Program-made: the position numbers and the translations under genes
Origin: Paracoccus yeei ATCC BAA-599
GTDB taxonomy: Bacteria; Pseudomonadota; Alphaproteobacteria; Rhodobacterales; Rhodobacteraceae
Length of the DNA: 64,000 bases
Assembly: GCF_000622145.1 (NCBI RefSeq)
Contig: NZ_JHWH01000018.1
Location: forward strand, 33,616 to 97,615
Direction of reading: 5' to 3'
Notes under the pieces: model-generated
What the model was told of the DNA's origin: nothing
Databases searched by the model: none
What the model saw: the letters and a program-made list of their open reading frames with translations, nothing else
Part shown: in pieces, positions 39,291-48,797 of the stretch
Numbering within the stretch: position 1 is the stretch's first letter
How the letters are laid out: each line of letters starts with the position of its first letter

Positions 39291-39314
39291 GGGGCGGGTT
39301 CCGAAACCCGCCCC
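39291..39314 (-). terminator. Hairpin terminator after gbcB
   Basis: Perfect 10-bp stem GGGGCGGGTT (39291-39300) with AACCCGCCCC (39305-39314) and a 4-base loop, 31 bp past the gbcB stop. The T run after it is short, so termination may be incomplete, but it separates gbcAB from the fdo promoter. Confidence 0.65.
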
Positions 39315-39345
39315 CCGATCTTGAAAACGGCCTTCTGATCGCCGC

Positions 39346-40422
39346 TCAGACCTCGACGGCAATGGCGCCGATGGGGTGCGAACAGCAGGCCAGGATATAG
39401 CCTTCCTCGATGTCCTCGTCGGTGATGCCGCCATTGTGAACCATGTGCACCTCGCCCGAGGTCTTCTTGATCCTGCAGGTGCCGCAAAGGCCGAAGGTGC
39501 AACCCGAGGGGATGTTCAGGCCATTGGCCTTGGCCACCGCCAGGACGGTGTCGGTCTCGGCGCATTTCGCCGTAATGCCCGAAGCGGCGAAGGTGATCTG
39601 GGCGGCGCTGTCCTCGTCGGGGACCACATCGTCCAGGACGGGGGCATCGGCCTCGTTGCGGATGGGCGCGCCGAAGCTTTCCTGGTGATAGCGGTCCATG
39701 TCATAGCCAAGCGCGATCAGCATGTCGCGCACCGCCTGCATGAAGGGCTCGGGGCCGCAGCAGAAGACCTCGCGTTCCAGGTAATCGGGCGCCATCAGGC
39801 CCAGCATGATCTGGTTCAGGCGGCCGCGATAGCCGTGCCAGGTGCGGAACGGGTCCGATTCCTCGACCGTGAAGCGCAGCTGCAGGCCGGGCACCCGGTC
39901 GGCCATGCCTTCCAGCCGCTGGCGAAAGATGATCTCGCTGGGCGCGCGGGCGGCATGGACGAAGACGATGTCCGGCATCTCGCCCGAATCCCAGGCCCAG
40001 GTGGTCATCGACATCATCGGCGTGATGCCCGACCCGGCCGAGATCATCAGGTATTTCGGCGCCTCGTGGCGCAGAAAGCTGAAGATGCCGGCGGGCCCGA
40101 AGGCTTTCAGCCGCATGCCGGGGCGCAGGTGATCCAGCATCCAGCGCGTGCCGATGCTGCCCATCTGCGCCTTGACCGTGACCGAGATCGACAGCGGCCG
40201 CGACGGGCTGGAACTGATCGTGTAGGTCCGCTGCACGTTCCCGCCCGGCACCGGCAGGTCCAGCGTGATGAACTGGCCCGGCTGATAATCGAACCAGGCC
40301 CCCGACGGTGCACGGAAGGTGAAGGTGGCGGTGTCCGATGTCTCGGGCACCACCATCGCGCATTCCAGCAACTCGTCGTCCTTCCACGGCTTGTCGCCGA
40401 ATGCCTTGACCAGAACCGCCAT
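39346..40422 (-). CDS. gbcB: GbcB-type reductase of glycine betaine demethylase
   Basis: 358 residues: FAD-binding RTYTISSSPS, NAD-binding ISAGSGITPMMSM, then a C-terminal plant-type [2Fe-2S] ferredoxin domain with cysteines in SGCTFGLCGTC and a late ACC. Such reductases pass NADH electrons to a Rieske oxygenase, here GbcA, whose gene directly precedes it (shared base in TAATG). Related reductases serve stachydrine or carnitine oxygenases, so the substrate rests on the pair. Confidence 0.85.
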   Translation of the reverse strand: MAVLVKAFGDKPWKDDELLECAMVVPETSDTATFTFRAPSGAWFDYQPGQFITLDLPVPGGNVQRTYTISSSPSRPLSISVTVKAQMGSIGTRWMLDHLRPGMRLKAFGPAGIFSFLRHEAPKYLMISAGSGITPMMSMTTWAWDSGEMPDIVFVHAARAPSEIIFRQRLEGMADRVPGLQLRFTVEESDPFRTWHGYRGRLNQIMLGLMAPDYLEREVFCCGPEPFMQAVRDMLIALGYDMDRYHQESFGAPIRNEADAPVLDDVVPDEDSAAQITFAASGITAKCAETDTVLAVAKANGLNIPSGCTFGLCGTCRIKKTSGEVHMVHNGGITDEDIEEGYILACCSHPIGAIAVEV

Positions 40423-41660
40423 TATTCGGCCGCCATGGCCGGGCTGGGGGTCAGGTGCTTTTGCATGTGCCGCACATACCAGTCGACGAAGTGGATCACG
40501 CCTTCCTCCTGCGTGGGGGAATAGGGCCCGGGCTGATAGGCGGGCGACAGGATGCCCTTCTGGTTTTCCTCGACCACGCGGCGATCCTCGTCATTGGTGG
40601 CGAGCCACACCTCGGTCAGGGTTTTCAGGTCGTAATCCTTGCCCTCGACAGCGTCCTTGTGGACCAGCCACTTGCTGGTCACCTCGGTTTCGGTCGGGCT
40701 GATCGGCAGCAGGCGGAACACGATGGCGTGGTCGGGCAGGAAGTGGTTCCAGCTGGACGGGAAGTGATAGAACATCAGGCTGCCCGCGTCGTTCCAGGGC
40801 ATGGTGCCCATGCGGCGCGCGACGGCCGCCTTGGTCGACATGGTGAAGCTTTCGGCATTGTCCAGCAGCGGAACCCGCGCCAGACGCCACTGCATGTCGG
40901 CCTGGTTCACGAAACGCGCGGGCACGCCCGCCTTGTCGCAGCGGTCCCAATGGGCCAGGATTTCCGGCGAGGCGGCGTTCGGCCCCTCCATCACCGTCAT
41001 CAGCGGGTTGTCGGAATAGGTCCGGCAGAGCGAGGGGTGGCTGCCGCCGCAGTGATAGCATTCGCGGTTGTTCTCGATCACCAGCTTCCAGTTGCCGTTC
41101 TCGATGATGGTCGAGGAGAAGGCCACCTTGGCATCCGCCAGGCCCGAGGGCGCCAGATAGGGGATCAGGTTCTTGCCCAGTTCGGCGATCGAGGGCGGCA
41201 CCTCGGCCAGGCAGACAAAGACCATGCCATTCAGGTCGACGCAATGCACCGGCTTGAGCCCGAACTTGGACGCATCGAAGTCGTCGCCCATGTCGCGGGC
41301 GTAAAGCAGCTTGCCGTCCAGTTCGTAGGTCCACTGGTGATAGGGGCAGACCAGCTTGGCGGTCGAGCCGCTGGGCTTGGAACACAGCCGCTGGCCGCGA
41401 TGCCGGCAGACGTTGTGGAAGGCGCGGATCTTGCCGTCGCCGCCGCGCACGATCAGCACCGGATAGGCGCCAACCTGCATCGTCGCGTAGTTGCCGGTCT
41501 TGGGAATTTCGCAGGCCGGGATGGCGAACAGCCATTCCTTGTACCAGATCTGTTCCAGATCGTTCTGGAACACGCCTTCGTCGCAGTAAAGATCGCGGCT
41601 CAGCGAATATTTCGGCTGCCGATTGGCAAGCTGGGACAGGATTTCCGCGGGGTTCAGCAT
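40422..41660 (-). CDS. gbcA: GbcA-type Rieske oxygenase (glycine betaine monooxygenase)
   Basis: 412 residues from the ATG of MLNPAEIL. Rieske [2Fe-2S] motif CRHRG...CPYHQW (about residues 85-107); mononuclear iron histidines in the NRECYHCGGSHPSL block. Closest in pattern to GbcA, which hydroxylates a betaine N-methyl group, releasing formaldehyde and dimethylglycine. Choline monooxygenase-like and proline-betaine demethylases share this architecture. The 191-bp region upstream holds an inverted repeat CGGAT-TGCG-ATCCG that could be an operator. Confidence 0.84.
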   Translation of the reverse strand: MLNPAEILSQLANRQPKYSLSRDLYCDEGVFQNDLEQIWYKEWLFAIPACEIPKTGNYATMQVGAYPVLIVRGGDGKIRAFHNVCRHRGQRLCSKPSGSTAKLVCPYHQWTYELDGKLLYARDMGDDFDASKFGLKPVHCVDLNGMVFVCLAEVPPSIAELGKNLIPYLAPSGLADAKVAFSSTIIENGNWKLVIENNRECYHCGGSHPSLCRTYSDNPLMTVMEGPNAASPEILAHWDRCDKAGVPARFVNQADMQWRLARVPLLDNAESFTMSTKAAVARRMGTMPWNDAGSLMFYHFPSSWNHFLPDHAIVFRLLPISPTETEVTSKWLVHKDAVEGKDYDLKTLTEVWLATNDEDRRVVEENQKGILSPAYQPGPYSPTQEEGVIHFVDWYVRHMQKHLTPSPAMAAE

Positions 41661-41851
41661 GGCTTGATTCCGGTGGCTGGGGTGGAGGGGCTTCCTGATC
41701 CGAGATTTGCACCCCTTTGGCGGATCGCAATCCGACAAATGCGACATTCAGACGACGGAAACGGACCCCGGTGACCGGCCCATGCATTTGTGCCGAACGG
41801 TGCTGGCCTTGTGCTAGGCTGATCGGGCGCCAAGAAGACAGGAGCGGAACG

Positions 41852-42829
41852 ATGTTGATGCGGTTTCTGGCAGCGACCATCGCCCTGGCCATGGTCTGCA
41901 TTCCAGCCCCCCGGGCCGAGGAACTGCGCTTTTTTCGCATCGCAACGGCCGCGACGGGCGGCACCTATTATCCAGTCGGGGCCCTGATCGCCACGGCGAT
42001 TTCGGCGCCGCCCGGCTCGCGCCCCTGCGCGCAGGGCGGGCCCTGCGGGGTGCCGGGGCTGATCGCCTCGGCCATCGCCAGCGAAGGTTCGGTCGCAAAC
42101 GTCGCGGCCATCCAGGAGAACCGGGTCGAATCCGGCCTGGTTCAGGGCGACGTGGCAGCGCTGGCGCAGATGGGCGCGGCACCCGACCTGCGCGCGATCG
42201 CCGCGCTTTATACCGAGGCGATTCATGTGGTGACGCGGCGGGACGCTGGAATCGCAACCATCGGCGACCTGCGCGGCAAACGGGTTTCCGTGGACATGGC
42301 GGGTTCGGGCACGATGGTGGATGCGGGGATCATCCTGGCGGCTGCCGGTCTGGCGCCGGGCGATTTCACGGAAGCAAGGCTGAGCGCGTCCGATGCCGCC
42401 CGCGCCCTGTCCAGGAACGAACTGGACGCCTTCTTCTTTGTCGGCGGCTACCCCGCCCCCGCCATCGCTGAACTGGTTGGCCAGGTCGAGATATCCCTGC
42501 TGCCGATTCCGGTGGAACTGGCGCGCCAGGTTGCGCAGGATCATCCGTTCCTGTCCGAAAGCACCATCCCGCCCGGCACCTATCAGGGACAGGGCGAGGC
42601 TATGCCCACGTTGTCCGTGGCCGCCATCTGGGCGACCTCGGCCCGCCAGTCCGACGACCTGATCCTGTCGATCACCCGCGCCTTGTGGAGCGAGCCCTCG
42701 GCCCGGCTGCTGCGCACGGGCCGTCCGATGGGCCGCGCCATCGAGCGGTCCCATGCGCTGGAGGGGCTGGGAATCCCCCTGCATCCCGGCGCCGCGCAGT
42801 TCTATCGCGAGATCGGGATGCTGGACTGA
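41852..42829 (+). CDS. TAXI-family TRAP transporter solute-binding protein
   Basis: 325 residues with a signal peptide (MLMRFLAATIALAMVCIPAPRA) split as basic start, hydrophobic core and cleavage near A22. The body starts FRIATAATGGTYYPVG, the TAXI signature, and later DLRGKRVSVDMAGSGTM. Such periplasmic proteins deliver substrates to a fused DctQM permease, but no permease gene is nearby. Start ATG 41852 follows AGGAGCGG. It is one of few left-arm genes transcribed toward the presumed origin. Confidence 0.85.
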   Translation: MLMRFLAATIALAMVCIPAPRAEELRFFRIATAATGGTYYPVGALIATAISAPPGSRPCAQGGPCGVPGLIASAIASEGSVANVAAIQENRVESGLVQGDVAALAQMGAAPDLRAIAALYTEAIHVVTRRDAGIATIGDLRGKRVSVDMAGSGTMVDAGIILAAAGLAPGDFTEARLSASDAARALSRNELDAFFFVGGYPAPAIAELVGQVEISLLPIPVELARQVAQDHPFLSESTIPPGTYQGQGEAMPTLSVAAIWATSARQSDDLILSITRALWSEPSARLLRTGRPMGRAIERSHALEGLGIPLHPGAAQFYREIGMLD

Positions 42830-42858
42830 GGCCTTGGCCCCAAACTTGCGCATAAGCC

Positions 42859-43165
42859 TGTGGACAAGAACCCGCGACTCAGGGGGCGGGACGTGTGCGG
42901 GAATCGGGGCCTGCGCAGAGCCTGTGGACGAGCCCCTGGAACGGCTGGCGAACGAAGGCGGGTTTTCCACATGTCGACAAGCCCATCGGCCTTCTCCACA
43001 CGCTGTGGACAACAAAAGTTCTCACAAACTTATCCACAGGTTGGATAAAACCATATTTATGTTTTTAAACGGAAATTTCAGGTCGTGCTGCGAGAGCGCA
43101 TTTTTTTCCACATTCCTCGTTGCGGTGGAATTCTGGCGTGGAACATTGATTTCCCGTTATGCACA
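42859..43165. other. oriC: Candidate chromosomal replication origin (oriC) with DnaA boxes
   Basis: The 406-bp gap 42830-43235 has no credible gene. It holds two exact DnaA boxes TTATNCACA at 43030-43038 and 43157-43165, one-mismatch boxes at 42859-42867, 42963-42971, 42992-43000, 43004-43012 and 43104-43112, and a weaker one at 42923-42931. AT-rich tracts at 43040-43080 and 43185-43210 could be unwinding sites. Genes on either side mostly read away from it, and rho-mnmE-mnmG-rsmG-parA-parB follow, as around many alphaproteobacterial origins. Confidence 0.78.
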
Positions 43166-43235
43166 GGGCCTACCACTACATCATCCTTCTTTATCTTTAC
43201 CTATTTTTTTGAAAGGAGAGAGGGCGGAGGCGCCC

Positions 43236-43682
43236 ATGACCGATCTGCTCGCCCAGGCCTATCCCTGGATCAAAGCCCTGCACATCATGGCGGTGATTTC
43301 CTGGATGGCGGGACTGTTCTATCTGCCGCGCCTGTTCGTCTATCACGCCGAGCGCGGCCGCACGGGGACCGAGCCTGCGGCCTCGCTGGCGATCATGGAG
43401 GAAAAGCTGCTGCGGCTGATCATGAATCCGGCGATGATCGTGACCTGGATCGCCGGCCTGCTGCTGGTCCTAACCCCTGGAATCGTTGATTTTTCACAGG
43501 TCTGGCCTTGGACCAAGGGCGCGGCCGTGCTGGCGATGACCGGGTTTCACATGTGGCTTGCGCGTCAGCGCCGGGCTTTGTCCGAGGGCCGCGGAGCGAA
43601 CGGCCGGACCTATCGGATGATGAACGAGGTTCCGACCCTGCTGATGGTCGTGATCGTGCTTTCGGTGATCCTGAGGTTCTGA
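43236..43682 (+). CDS. hemJ: HemJ, protoporphyrinogen IX oxidase
   Basis: 148 residues, four membrane helices. The conserved histidine in KALHIMAVISWMAGLFYLPRLFVYH (split: KALHIMAVISWMAGLF and LPRLFVYH) and the C-terminal NEVPTLLMVVIV match HemJ (formerly UPF0093). Oxidises protoporphyrinogen IX in haem synthesis. A strong purine-rich ribosome site (GGAG...GGAGG) precedes the ATG. First gene right of the presumed origin. Confidence 0.9.
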   Translation: MTDLLAQAYPWIKALHIMAVISWMAGLFYLPRLFVYHAERGRTGTEPAASLAIMEEKLLRLIMNPAMIVTWIAGLLLVLTPGIVDFSQVWPWTKGAAVLAMTGFHMWLARQRRALSEGRGANGRTYRMMNEVPTLLMVVIVLSVILRF

Positions 43683-43685
43683 GAA

Positions 43686-43714
43686 TTGACTCAGGGGCCA
43701 TTTCTTCCTATGTG
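43686..43714 (+). promoter_or_regulatory. Putative sigma-70 promoter of rho
   Basis: TTGACT (43686-43691) and TATGTG (43709-43714) with a 17-bp spacer lie just after hemJ, giving a rho leader of about 75 nt, which may serve the autoregulation known for rho. Confidence 0.5.
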
Positions 43715-43796
43715 ACAGCCGTCCGCCGTCCGGTGGTCTTTTCCGCACACAGATTGACGCGCTGCCCCGCTTGCGGGTGCGCCGCATCGCATAGGC

Positions 43797-45074
43797 ATGG
43801 ATATGAGCGAAGAACGCCTTAATCTTTCCGACCTGAAGGCCAAGAGCCCGGCAGACTTGCTGTCCATGGCCGAGGAATGGGAAATCGAGAACGCCTCGAC
43901 GATGCGCAAGGGCGAGATGATGTTCTCGATCCTCAAGGAGCACGCCGAGGAAGGGTTCGAGATCGGCGGCGATGGCGTGCTGGAGGTCGTCCAGGACGGC
44001 TTCGGCTTTCTGCGCTCGACCGAGGCGAACTATCTGCCCGGTCCTGACGACATCTATGTCAGCCCCGACATGATCCGGCAGCACTCGCTGCGCACCGGCG
44101 ACACCGTCGAGGGCGTGATCCGCGCACCGGGCGAGAACGAGCGCTATTTCGCGCTGACCAAGGTCGAACGCATCAACTTCGAGGACCCTGAAAAGGCGCG
44201 CCACAAGGTCGCCTTCGACAACCTGACGCCGCTTTACCCGAATGAGCGGCTGAAGATGGAGATCGAGGATCCCACGATCAAGGATCGCTCGGCCCGGATC
44301 ATCGACCTGGTCGCCCCAATCGGCAAGGGCCAGCGGTCGCTGATCGTGGCGCCGCCGCGCACCGGCAAGACGGTGCTGCTGCAAAACATCGCCCATTCGA
44401 TCGCCCGGAACCATCCCGAGTGCTATCTGATCGTCCTGCTGATCGACGAGCGGCCCGAGGAAGTCACCGACATGCAGCGTTCGGTCAAGGGGGAGGTCGT
44501 CTCCTCGACCTTCGACGAGCCGGCCAGCCGACATGTCGCGGTTTCGGAAATGGTCATCGAAAAAGCCAAGCGACTGGTCGAGCATAAACGAGATGTTGTT
44601 ATTCTTCTCGATTCGATCACAAGACTTGGTAGGGCGTTTAACACCGTTGTCCCCAGCTCGGGTAAGGTGCTGACCGGCGGTGTCGATGCGAATGCCTTGC
44701 AGCGGCCGAAGCGTTTCTTCGGCGCCGCGCGCAATATCGAGGAAGGCGGTTCGCTGACCATCATTGCGACGGCGCTGATCGACACCGGGTCGCGCATGGA
44801 CGAGGTGATCTTCGAAGAGTTCAAGGGTACCGGCAACAGTGAGATCGTCCTGGATCGGAAGGTCGCCGACAAGCGCGTCTTCCCGGCCATGGACATCCTG
44901 AAATCCGGCACCCGGAAAGAGGAACTTCTGGTGGATGCGAAGGATCTGCAGAAGACTTATCTGCTGCGGCGCATTCTGAACCCGATGGGCACGACCGACG
45001 CCATCGAGTTCCTGATCTCGAAGCTGAAGCAGACCAAGACGAATGGCGAATTCTTCGAGTCGATGAACGCCTGA
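43797..45074 (+). CDS. rho: Transcription termination factor Rho
   Basis: 425-residue hexameric RNA helicase. N-terminal Rho-N and cold-shock-like RNA-binding domain (about 1-125, GFGFLRS), ATPase with Walker A PPRTGKT (186-192) and Walker [15 protein letters not shown]. Start at ATG 43797; ATG 43803 is possible. A short AT-rich patch of codons occurs around 44580-44645 within the Walker B region. Confidence 0.98.
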   Translation: MDMSEERLNLSDLKAKSPADLLSMAEEWEIENASTMRKGEMMFSILKEHAEEGFEIGGDGVLEVVQDGFGFLRSTEANYLPGPDDIYVSPDMIRQHSLRTGDTVEGVIRAPGENERYFALTKVERINFEDPEKARHKVAFDNLTPLYPNERLKMEIEDPTIKDRSARIIDLVAPIGKGQRSLIVAPPRTGKTVLLQNIAHSIARNHPECYLIVLLIDERPEEVTDMQRSVKGEVVSSTFDEPASRHVAVSEMVIEKAKRLVEHKRDVVILLDSITRLGRAFNTVVPSSGKVLTGGVDANALQRPKRFFGAARNIEEGGSLTIIATALIDTGSRMDEVIFEEFKGTGNSEIVLDRKVADKRVFPAMDILKSGTRKEELLVDAKDLQKTYLLRRILNPMGTTDAIEFLISKLKQTKTNGEFFESMNA

Positions 45075-45090
45075 CAGGAGACGAGGCTGG

Positions 45091-46347
45091 GTGGATACGA
45101 TCTTTGCCGAGGCGACGCCGCCCGGCCGGGGTGGCGTCACAGTGGTCCGCATCAGCGGACCGCAGGCGCATGCCTTGTTGCAGGATCTGGCGGGGCCTGT
45201 CGAACAGCCCCGCCACGCCACCTTGCGCGCGATTCGGGACGGCAGCGATCTGATCGACCGTGCCCTGGTTCTGTGGTTCCGCGAAGGTCACAGCTTTACG
45301 GGTGAAGAGGCGGCAGAAATCCATCTGCACGGTGCGCCCGTCATCGCACAGCGTCTGAGCCAGGCGCTGCTGGCCCGGGGTGCGCGGCGGGCAGAGGCGG
45401 GTGAGTTTACCCGCAGGGCTTTCGTGAATGGTCGGATGGATCTTGCGGAGGCCGAAGGTCTGGCCGATCTTCTGGCTGCGGAAACCGAAGCGCAGCGGAA
45501 GCTGGCGGTCCAGGCTACGGATGGCGCCTTGGGCCGCATGGTGGACGCGCTGCGCGCGAGGCTGGTCCGGGCAGGGGCGCTGATCGAGGCTAGCATCGAC
45601 TTTGCCGATGAGGAGGTTCCGGAGGACGTTCCTGATGAAGTCTTTAATATTATTCAGAAAATATCCAGTGATTTGGCGGGGATGCTGAGCCGCTATCCTG
45701 CCACTGAACGTCTTCGTCAAGGCTATGAGGTTGCAATCATCGGCCCCCCCAACGCGGGCAAGTCGACGCTTCTGAATCATGTCGCGGGCCGGGATGTGGC
45801 GCTGGTGTCGGACATTGCGGGGACGACGCGCGATATCATCGAACTAAGAACCGATCTTCGTGGCCTTCCGGTGACCTTTCTGGACACCGCGGGATTGAGG
45901 CATTCGGACGATGTCGTTGAGGCGATGGGCGTCGAACGTGCTCGGCAGCGGGCGTTTGATGCGGATCTGAGAATTCATCTGTCAGAGGATGGTGCACGAC
46001 AGGATCCTTATCGAGAGGGCGACCTGGTGGTGCGATCCAAGATCGACCGAGAAGGTACGCACGACGGAGTGTCGGGCGCCACCGGACAAGGGCTCCCGGA
46101 ACTGCTAGACATGGTATATGAACGGCTCTACGTCCGAGCGGTGAATCCGGGCTTGGTTAGCCACAGGCGGCAGGCGGAGGCTCTGAATCGGGCAATCACT
46201 GCTCTTGATGTCGGCAAAGAGGCTCCGGCGGAGATACTGGCCGAATCAGTGCGGCAGGCGTCACATGAACTGGCTTCGATGGTTGGCCGCATTGGAGCCG
46301 AAGACTATCTGGATGAGATCTTCTCATCATTCTGCATCGGGAAATAG
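45091..46347 (+). CDS. mnmE: MnmE, tRNA modification GTPase
   Basis: 418 residues from GTG 45091, 16 bp after rho. With MnmG it makes the 5-aminomethyl-type modification of wobble uridine 34. N-terminal TIFAEATPPGRGGVTVVRISG (split), helical domain, G domain with GPPNAGKST and DIAGTTRD, and the C-terminal FCIGK whose cysteine is conserved. The 3' half is visibly less GC-rich than upstream genes. Directly followed by mnmG. Confidence 0.97.
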   Translation: MDTIFAEATPPGRGGVTVVRISGPQAHALLQDLAGPVEQPRHATLRAIRDGSDLIDRALVLWFREGHSFTGEEAAEIHLHGAPVIAQRLSQALLARGARRAEAGEFTRRAFVNGRMDLAEAEGLADLLAAETEAQRKLAVQATDGALGRMVDALRARLVRAGALIEASIDFADEEVPEDVPDEVFNIIQKISSDLAGMLSRYPATERLRQGYEVAIIGPPNAGKSTLLNHVAGRDVALVSDIAGTTRDIIELRTDLRGLPVTFLDTAGLRHSDDVVEAMGVERARQRAFDADLRIHLSEDGARQDPYREGDLVVRSKIDREGTHDGVSGATGQGLPELLDMVYERLYVRAVNPGLVSHRRQAEALNRAITALDVGKEAPAEILAESVRQASHELASMVGRIGAEDYLDEIFSSFCIGK

Positions 46348-48216
46348 GTGTTTCACGTGAAACAATTTGATGTAGTGGTTGTCGGTGGCGGACATGCCGG
46401 AATTGAGGCTGCGATGGCATCTGCCCGCATGGGTGCCAATACCGCCTTGATCACGCTGTCCCGCAATGATCTAGGCACATTGTCCTGTAATCCGGCCATC
46501 GGCGGATTGGGCAAGGGTCATCTTGTTCGGGAAATCGATGCCTTGGACGGTGTGATGGGGCGCTTGGCTGACGCCGCCGGTATTCAGTTTCGGTTGCTGA
46601 ATCGCCGTAAAGGTCCGGCGGTACAAGGCCCTCGTGCCCAGGCGGACAGAAAGATCTACCGTTCCGAGGCAGCAAAGCTGGTTTCGGAACAATCTAACCT
46701 TGTCCTCATCGTCGGTGAGGTGGCCGATATTGCGAGAGACGGAGACAGAATTGTAGGCGTTAAGCTCGCTGACGGCGAGCATATCATGACAGGGAACGTG
46801 ATTCTTACCACGGGCACGTTTCTCAACGGTCTCATCCACATCGGCGAAACCACACGAAGGGCGGGACGGTGGGGTGATGGTGCCTCGATAGCCTTGGCGC
46901 AGACCCTGCAATCGCTCGGCCTCCCCGTAGGGCGGTTGAAGACGGGGACGCCGCCCCGTATCGAAAAGGCAAGCATCGACTGGGCCAGCTTGGAACAACA
47001 GAGAGGGGACGATGAACCCGTCCTGTTTTCATACCTGAGTGCCCGGACAGCGCTTCCCCAAATTTCATGCGCGATTACTCATACCAACGCTACGACGCAT
47101 GCCATTATCAGGAAAAACCTATCCCGATCAGCAATGTATGGCGGCCGCATAGATGGCGTGGGGCCGCGATATTGCCCGTCGATCGAGGACAAGGTCGTTC
47201 GATTTTCCGAAAAGAATACACACCAGATCTTTCTGGAGCCTGAGGGGGTGGACTCTCCGCTGGTTTATCCGAACGGGATATCCACTTCGCTTCCAGAGGA
47301 CGTTCAGCATGATTACGTCCGTTCTATAAGAGGCCTGGAAGATGCTAAGCTTGTTCAACCAGGCTATGCGGTGGAATATGATTATATTGATCCTCGCGCC
47401 TTAAGGCCAACCTTGGAACTCAAGGCAGTCGAAGGGCTCTACATGGCAGGCCAGATCAATGGCACGACGGGCTATGAAGAGGCAGCAGCTCAAGGCCTGG
47501 TCGCGGGCTTGAACGCGGCGCTGAAGAGCTTGAAGCGTCCGCCTGTTACTTTCAGCCGGTCACAAAGCTACATCGGCGTCATGATCGACGACCTTGTGAC
47601 GCGCGGAGTCACCGAACCATATCGTATGTTCACGTCGCGCGCTGAATATCGCCTCTCACTTCGGGCGGACAACGCTGATCAAAGACTGACCCCGCTTGGT
47701 CTGGAACTCGGCTGTGTGACGCAAGACAGAGCAGACGCGCACAAGGATAAAATGCGCCGCATTCATGCGTTGCGTCAGCATTGCGAGCGGGTTCAATTCA
47801 CGCCGTCGCAATTGAATAAGGCGGGGATCGCGGTTAGGCAGGACGGCAGCCGGCGCAGCCTGTTTTCTCTCCTTGGCCAATCGGAAATTACGCCTGAGTT
47901 GGTACTATCGCTCGACGAAATCGTAAGTAAGGCCGATCCTGCCATACGGCAGCAGGTGGCCACCGATGCTCTCTATGCACAGTACGCTGATCGCCAAGCG
48001 CGTGACGCAGAACAACTTAGGAAAGAAGAAGCGGCAACCATTCCCGAAACCTTTGACTACGATGCTCTGTCGGGGCTGTCTAACGAGCTCAAGCAAAAGC
48101 TTAATAAGCAGAAGCCAGCTAATCTGGCAGAGGCAGGCCGGATCGAAGGTATGACGCCTGCAGCCCTAACTCTCATTCTTGCGGTAATTCGGTCAGGCGA
48201 GCGCAGAAGTGCATGA
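46348..48216 (+). CDS. mnmG: MnmG (GidA), tRNA uridine 5-carboxymethylaminomethyl modification enzyme
   Basis: 622-residue FAD enzyme, partner of MnmE. FAD loop [13 protein letters not shown] begins at residue 9; [21 protein letters not shown] (split) and [13 protein letters not shown] are diagnostic. Starts at GTG 46348, so its first codons MFHVKQ are written by a parS site. GC content and codon choice are lower than in most of the window. Overlaps rsmG by 4 bp. Confidence 0.97.
   Translation: MFHVKQFDVVVVGGGHAGIEAAMASARMGANTALITLSRNDLGTLSCNPAIGGLGKGHLVREIDALDGVMGRLADAAGIQFRLLNRRKGPAVQGPRAQADRKIYRSEAAKLVSEQSNLVLIVGEVADIARDGDRIVGVKLADGEHIMTGNVILTTGTFLNGLIHIGETTRRAGRWGDGASIALAQTLQSLGLPVGRLKTGTPPRIEKASIDWASLEQQRGDDEPVLFSYLSARTALPQISCAITHTNATTHAIIRKNLSRSAMYGGRIDGVGPRYCPSIEDKVVRFSEKNTHQIFLEPEGVDSPLVYPNGISTSLPEDVQHDYVRSIRGLEDAKLVQPGYAVEYDYIDPRALRPTLELKAVEGLYMAGQINGTTGYEEAAAQGLVAGLNAALKSLKRPPVTFSRSQSYIGVMIDDLVTRGVTEPYRMFTSRAEYRLSLRADNADQRLTPLGLELGCVTQDRADAHKDKMRRIHALRQHCERVQFTPSQLNKAGIAVRQDGSRRSLFSLLGQSEITPELVLSLDEIVSKADPAIRQQVATDALYAQYADRQARDAEQLRKEEAATIPETFDYDALSGLSNELKQKLNKQKPANLAEAGRIEGMTPAALTLILAVIRSGERRSA
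46349..46364. other. parS: parS centromere site 1
   Basis: Perfect 16-bp palindrome TGTTTCACGTGAAACA, the broadly conserved ParB-binding site. It overlaps the mnmG start codon and encodes residues 1-6. Its ParB is encoded 3.2 kb downstream. Confidence 0.95.
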
Positions 48217-48797
48217 GCGATGTTTCACGTGAAACAGAACAATTGGAGCATTACGCGGCACTCGTTCGTAAGTGGAACGGTACGATAAATCTGGTGGCGC
48301 CAAGCACGCTTAAAGATCTTGAATTTCGTCATATTCAGGACTCGAAACACCTTGTTCACCTATCATCAAACTCTGATGGCAGCTGGGCAGACTTGGGAAG
48401 TGGTGGCGGTCTTCCGGCGATTGTCGTTGCCATTCTGCGCCCCGGAATGCCCGTGACCTTGGTGGAAAGTGACCAGAGAAAATGCAGTTTTCTCAGGACA
48501 GTTGTCCGTGAGCTTGGCCTGCGCAATGTCACCGTGTTGAATCACCGCATCGAGAAGACTTCACCTCTGAATTCTCAGAACCTCAGCGCGCGCGCCCTTG
48601 CCCCGTTACCGCTCCTCATGTCATATGTTGCACGACATCTCGCACCATCGGGCAGGGCTTGGTTGATGAAGGGTAGAAACTGGCAATCAGAGGTCGATGA
48701 GGCCCGGAAAACCTGGAAGTTCGATCTGCTGAGCCATTCCAGCATCACTGATCCGGACGCAGCGATCTTGGAGATCACAGGGATCTGTCATGCGTGA
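48213..48797 (+). CDS. rsmG: RsmG (GidB), 16S rRNA m7G527 methyltransferase
   Basis: 194 residues. SAM-binding [15 protein letters not shown] and [11 protein letters not shown] match RsmG. Methylates N7 of G527 in 16S rRNA; loss gives low-level streptomycin resistance. Start overlaps mnmG (ATGA at 48213-48216); residues 4-9 are written by a second parS. Its end overlaps parA by 8 bp. Confidence 0.95.
   Translation: MSDVSRETEQLEHYAALVRKWNGTINLVAPSTLKDLEFRHIQDSKHLVHLSSNSDGSWADLGSGGGLPAIVVAILRPGMPVTLVESDQRKCSFLRTVVRELGLRNVTVLNHRIEKTSPLNSQNLSARALAPLPLLMSYVARHLAPSGRAWLMKGRNWQSEVDEARKTWKFDLLSHSSITDPDAAILEITGICHA
48221..48236. other. parS: parS centromere site 2
   Basis: Second perfect TGTTTCACGTGAAACA, 1872 bp from the first, within codons 3-9 of rsmG (DVSRET). 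Two sites near parAB suit ParB spreading close to the origin. Confidence 0.95.

Noticed and set aside
42860..43489. Short open frames in the DnaA-box region (42860-43048 and 43085-43489)
   Set aside because: No protein-like composition or ribosome sites; the region is explained better as an origin, and the second frame overlaps hemJ.
46349..46364. The TGTTTCACGTGAAACA palindrome as a transcription operator
   Set aside because: It is the exact parS sequence, occurs twice near parAB, and ParB is encoded downstream; an operator role is unnecessary, though not excluded.
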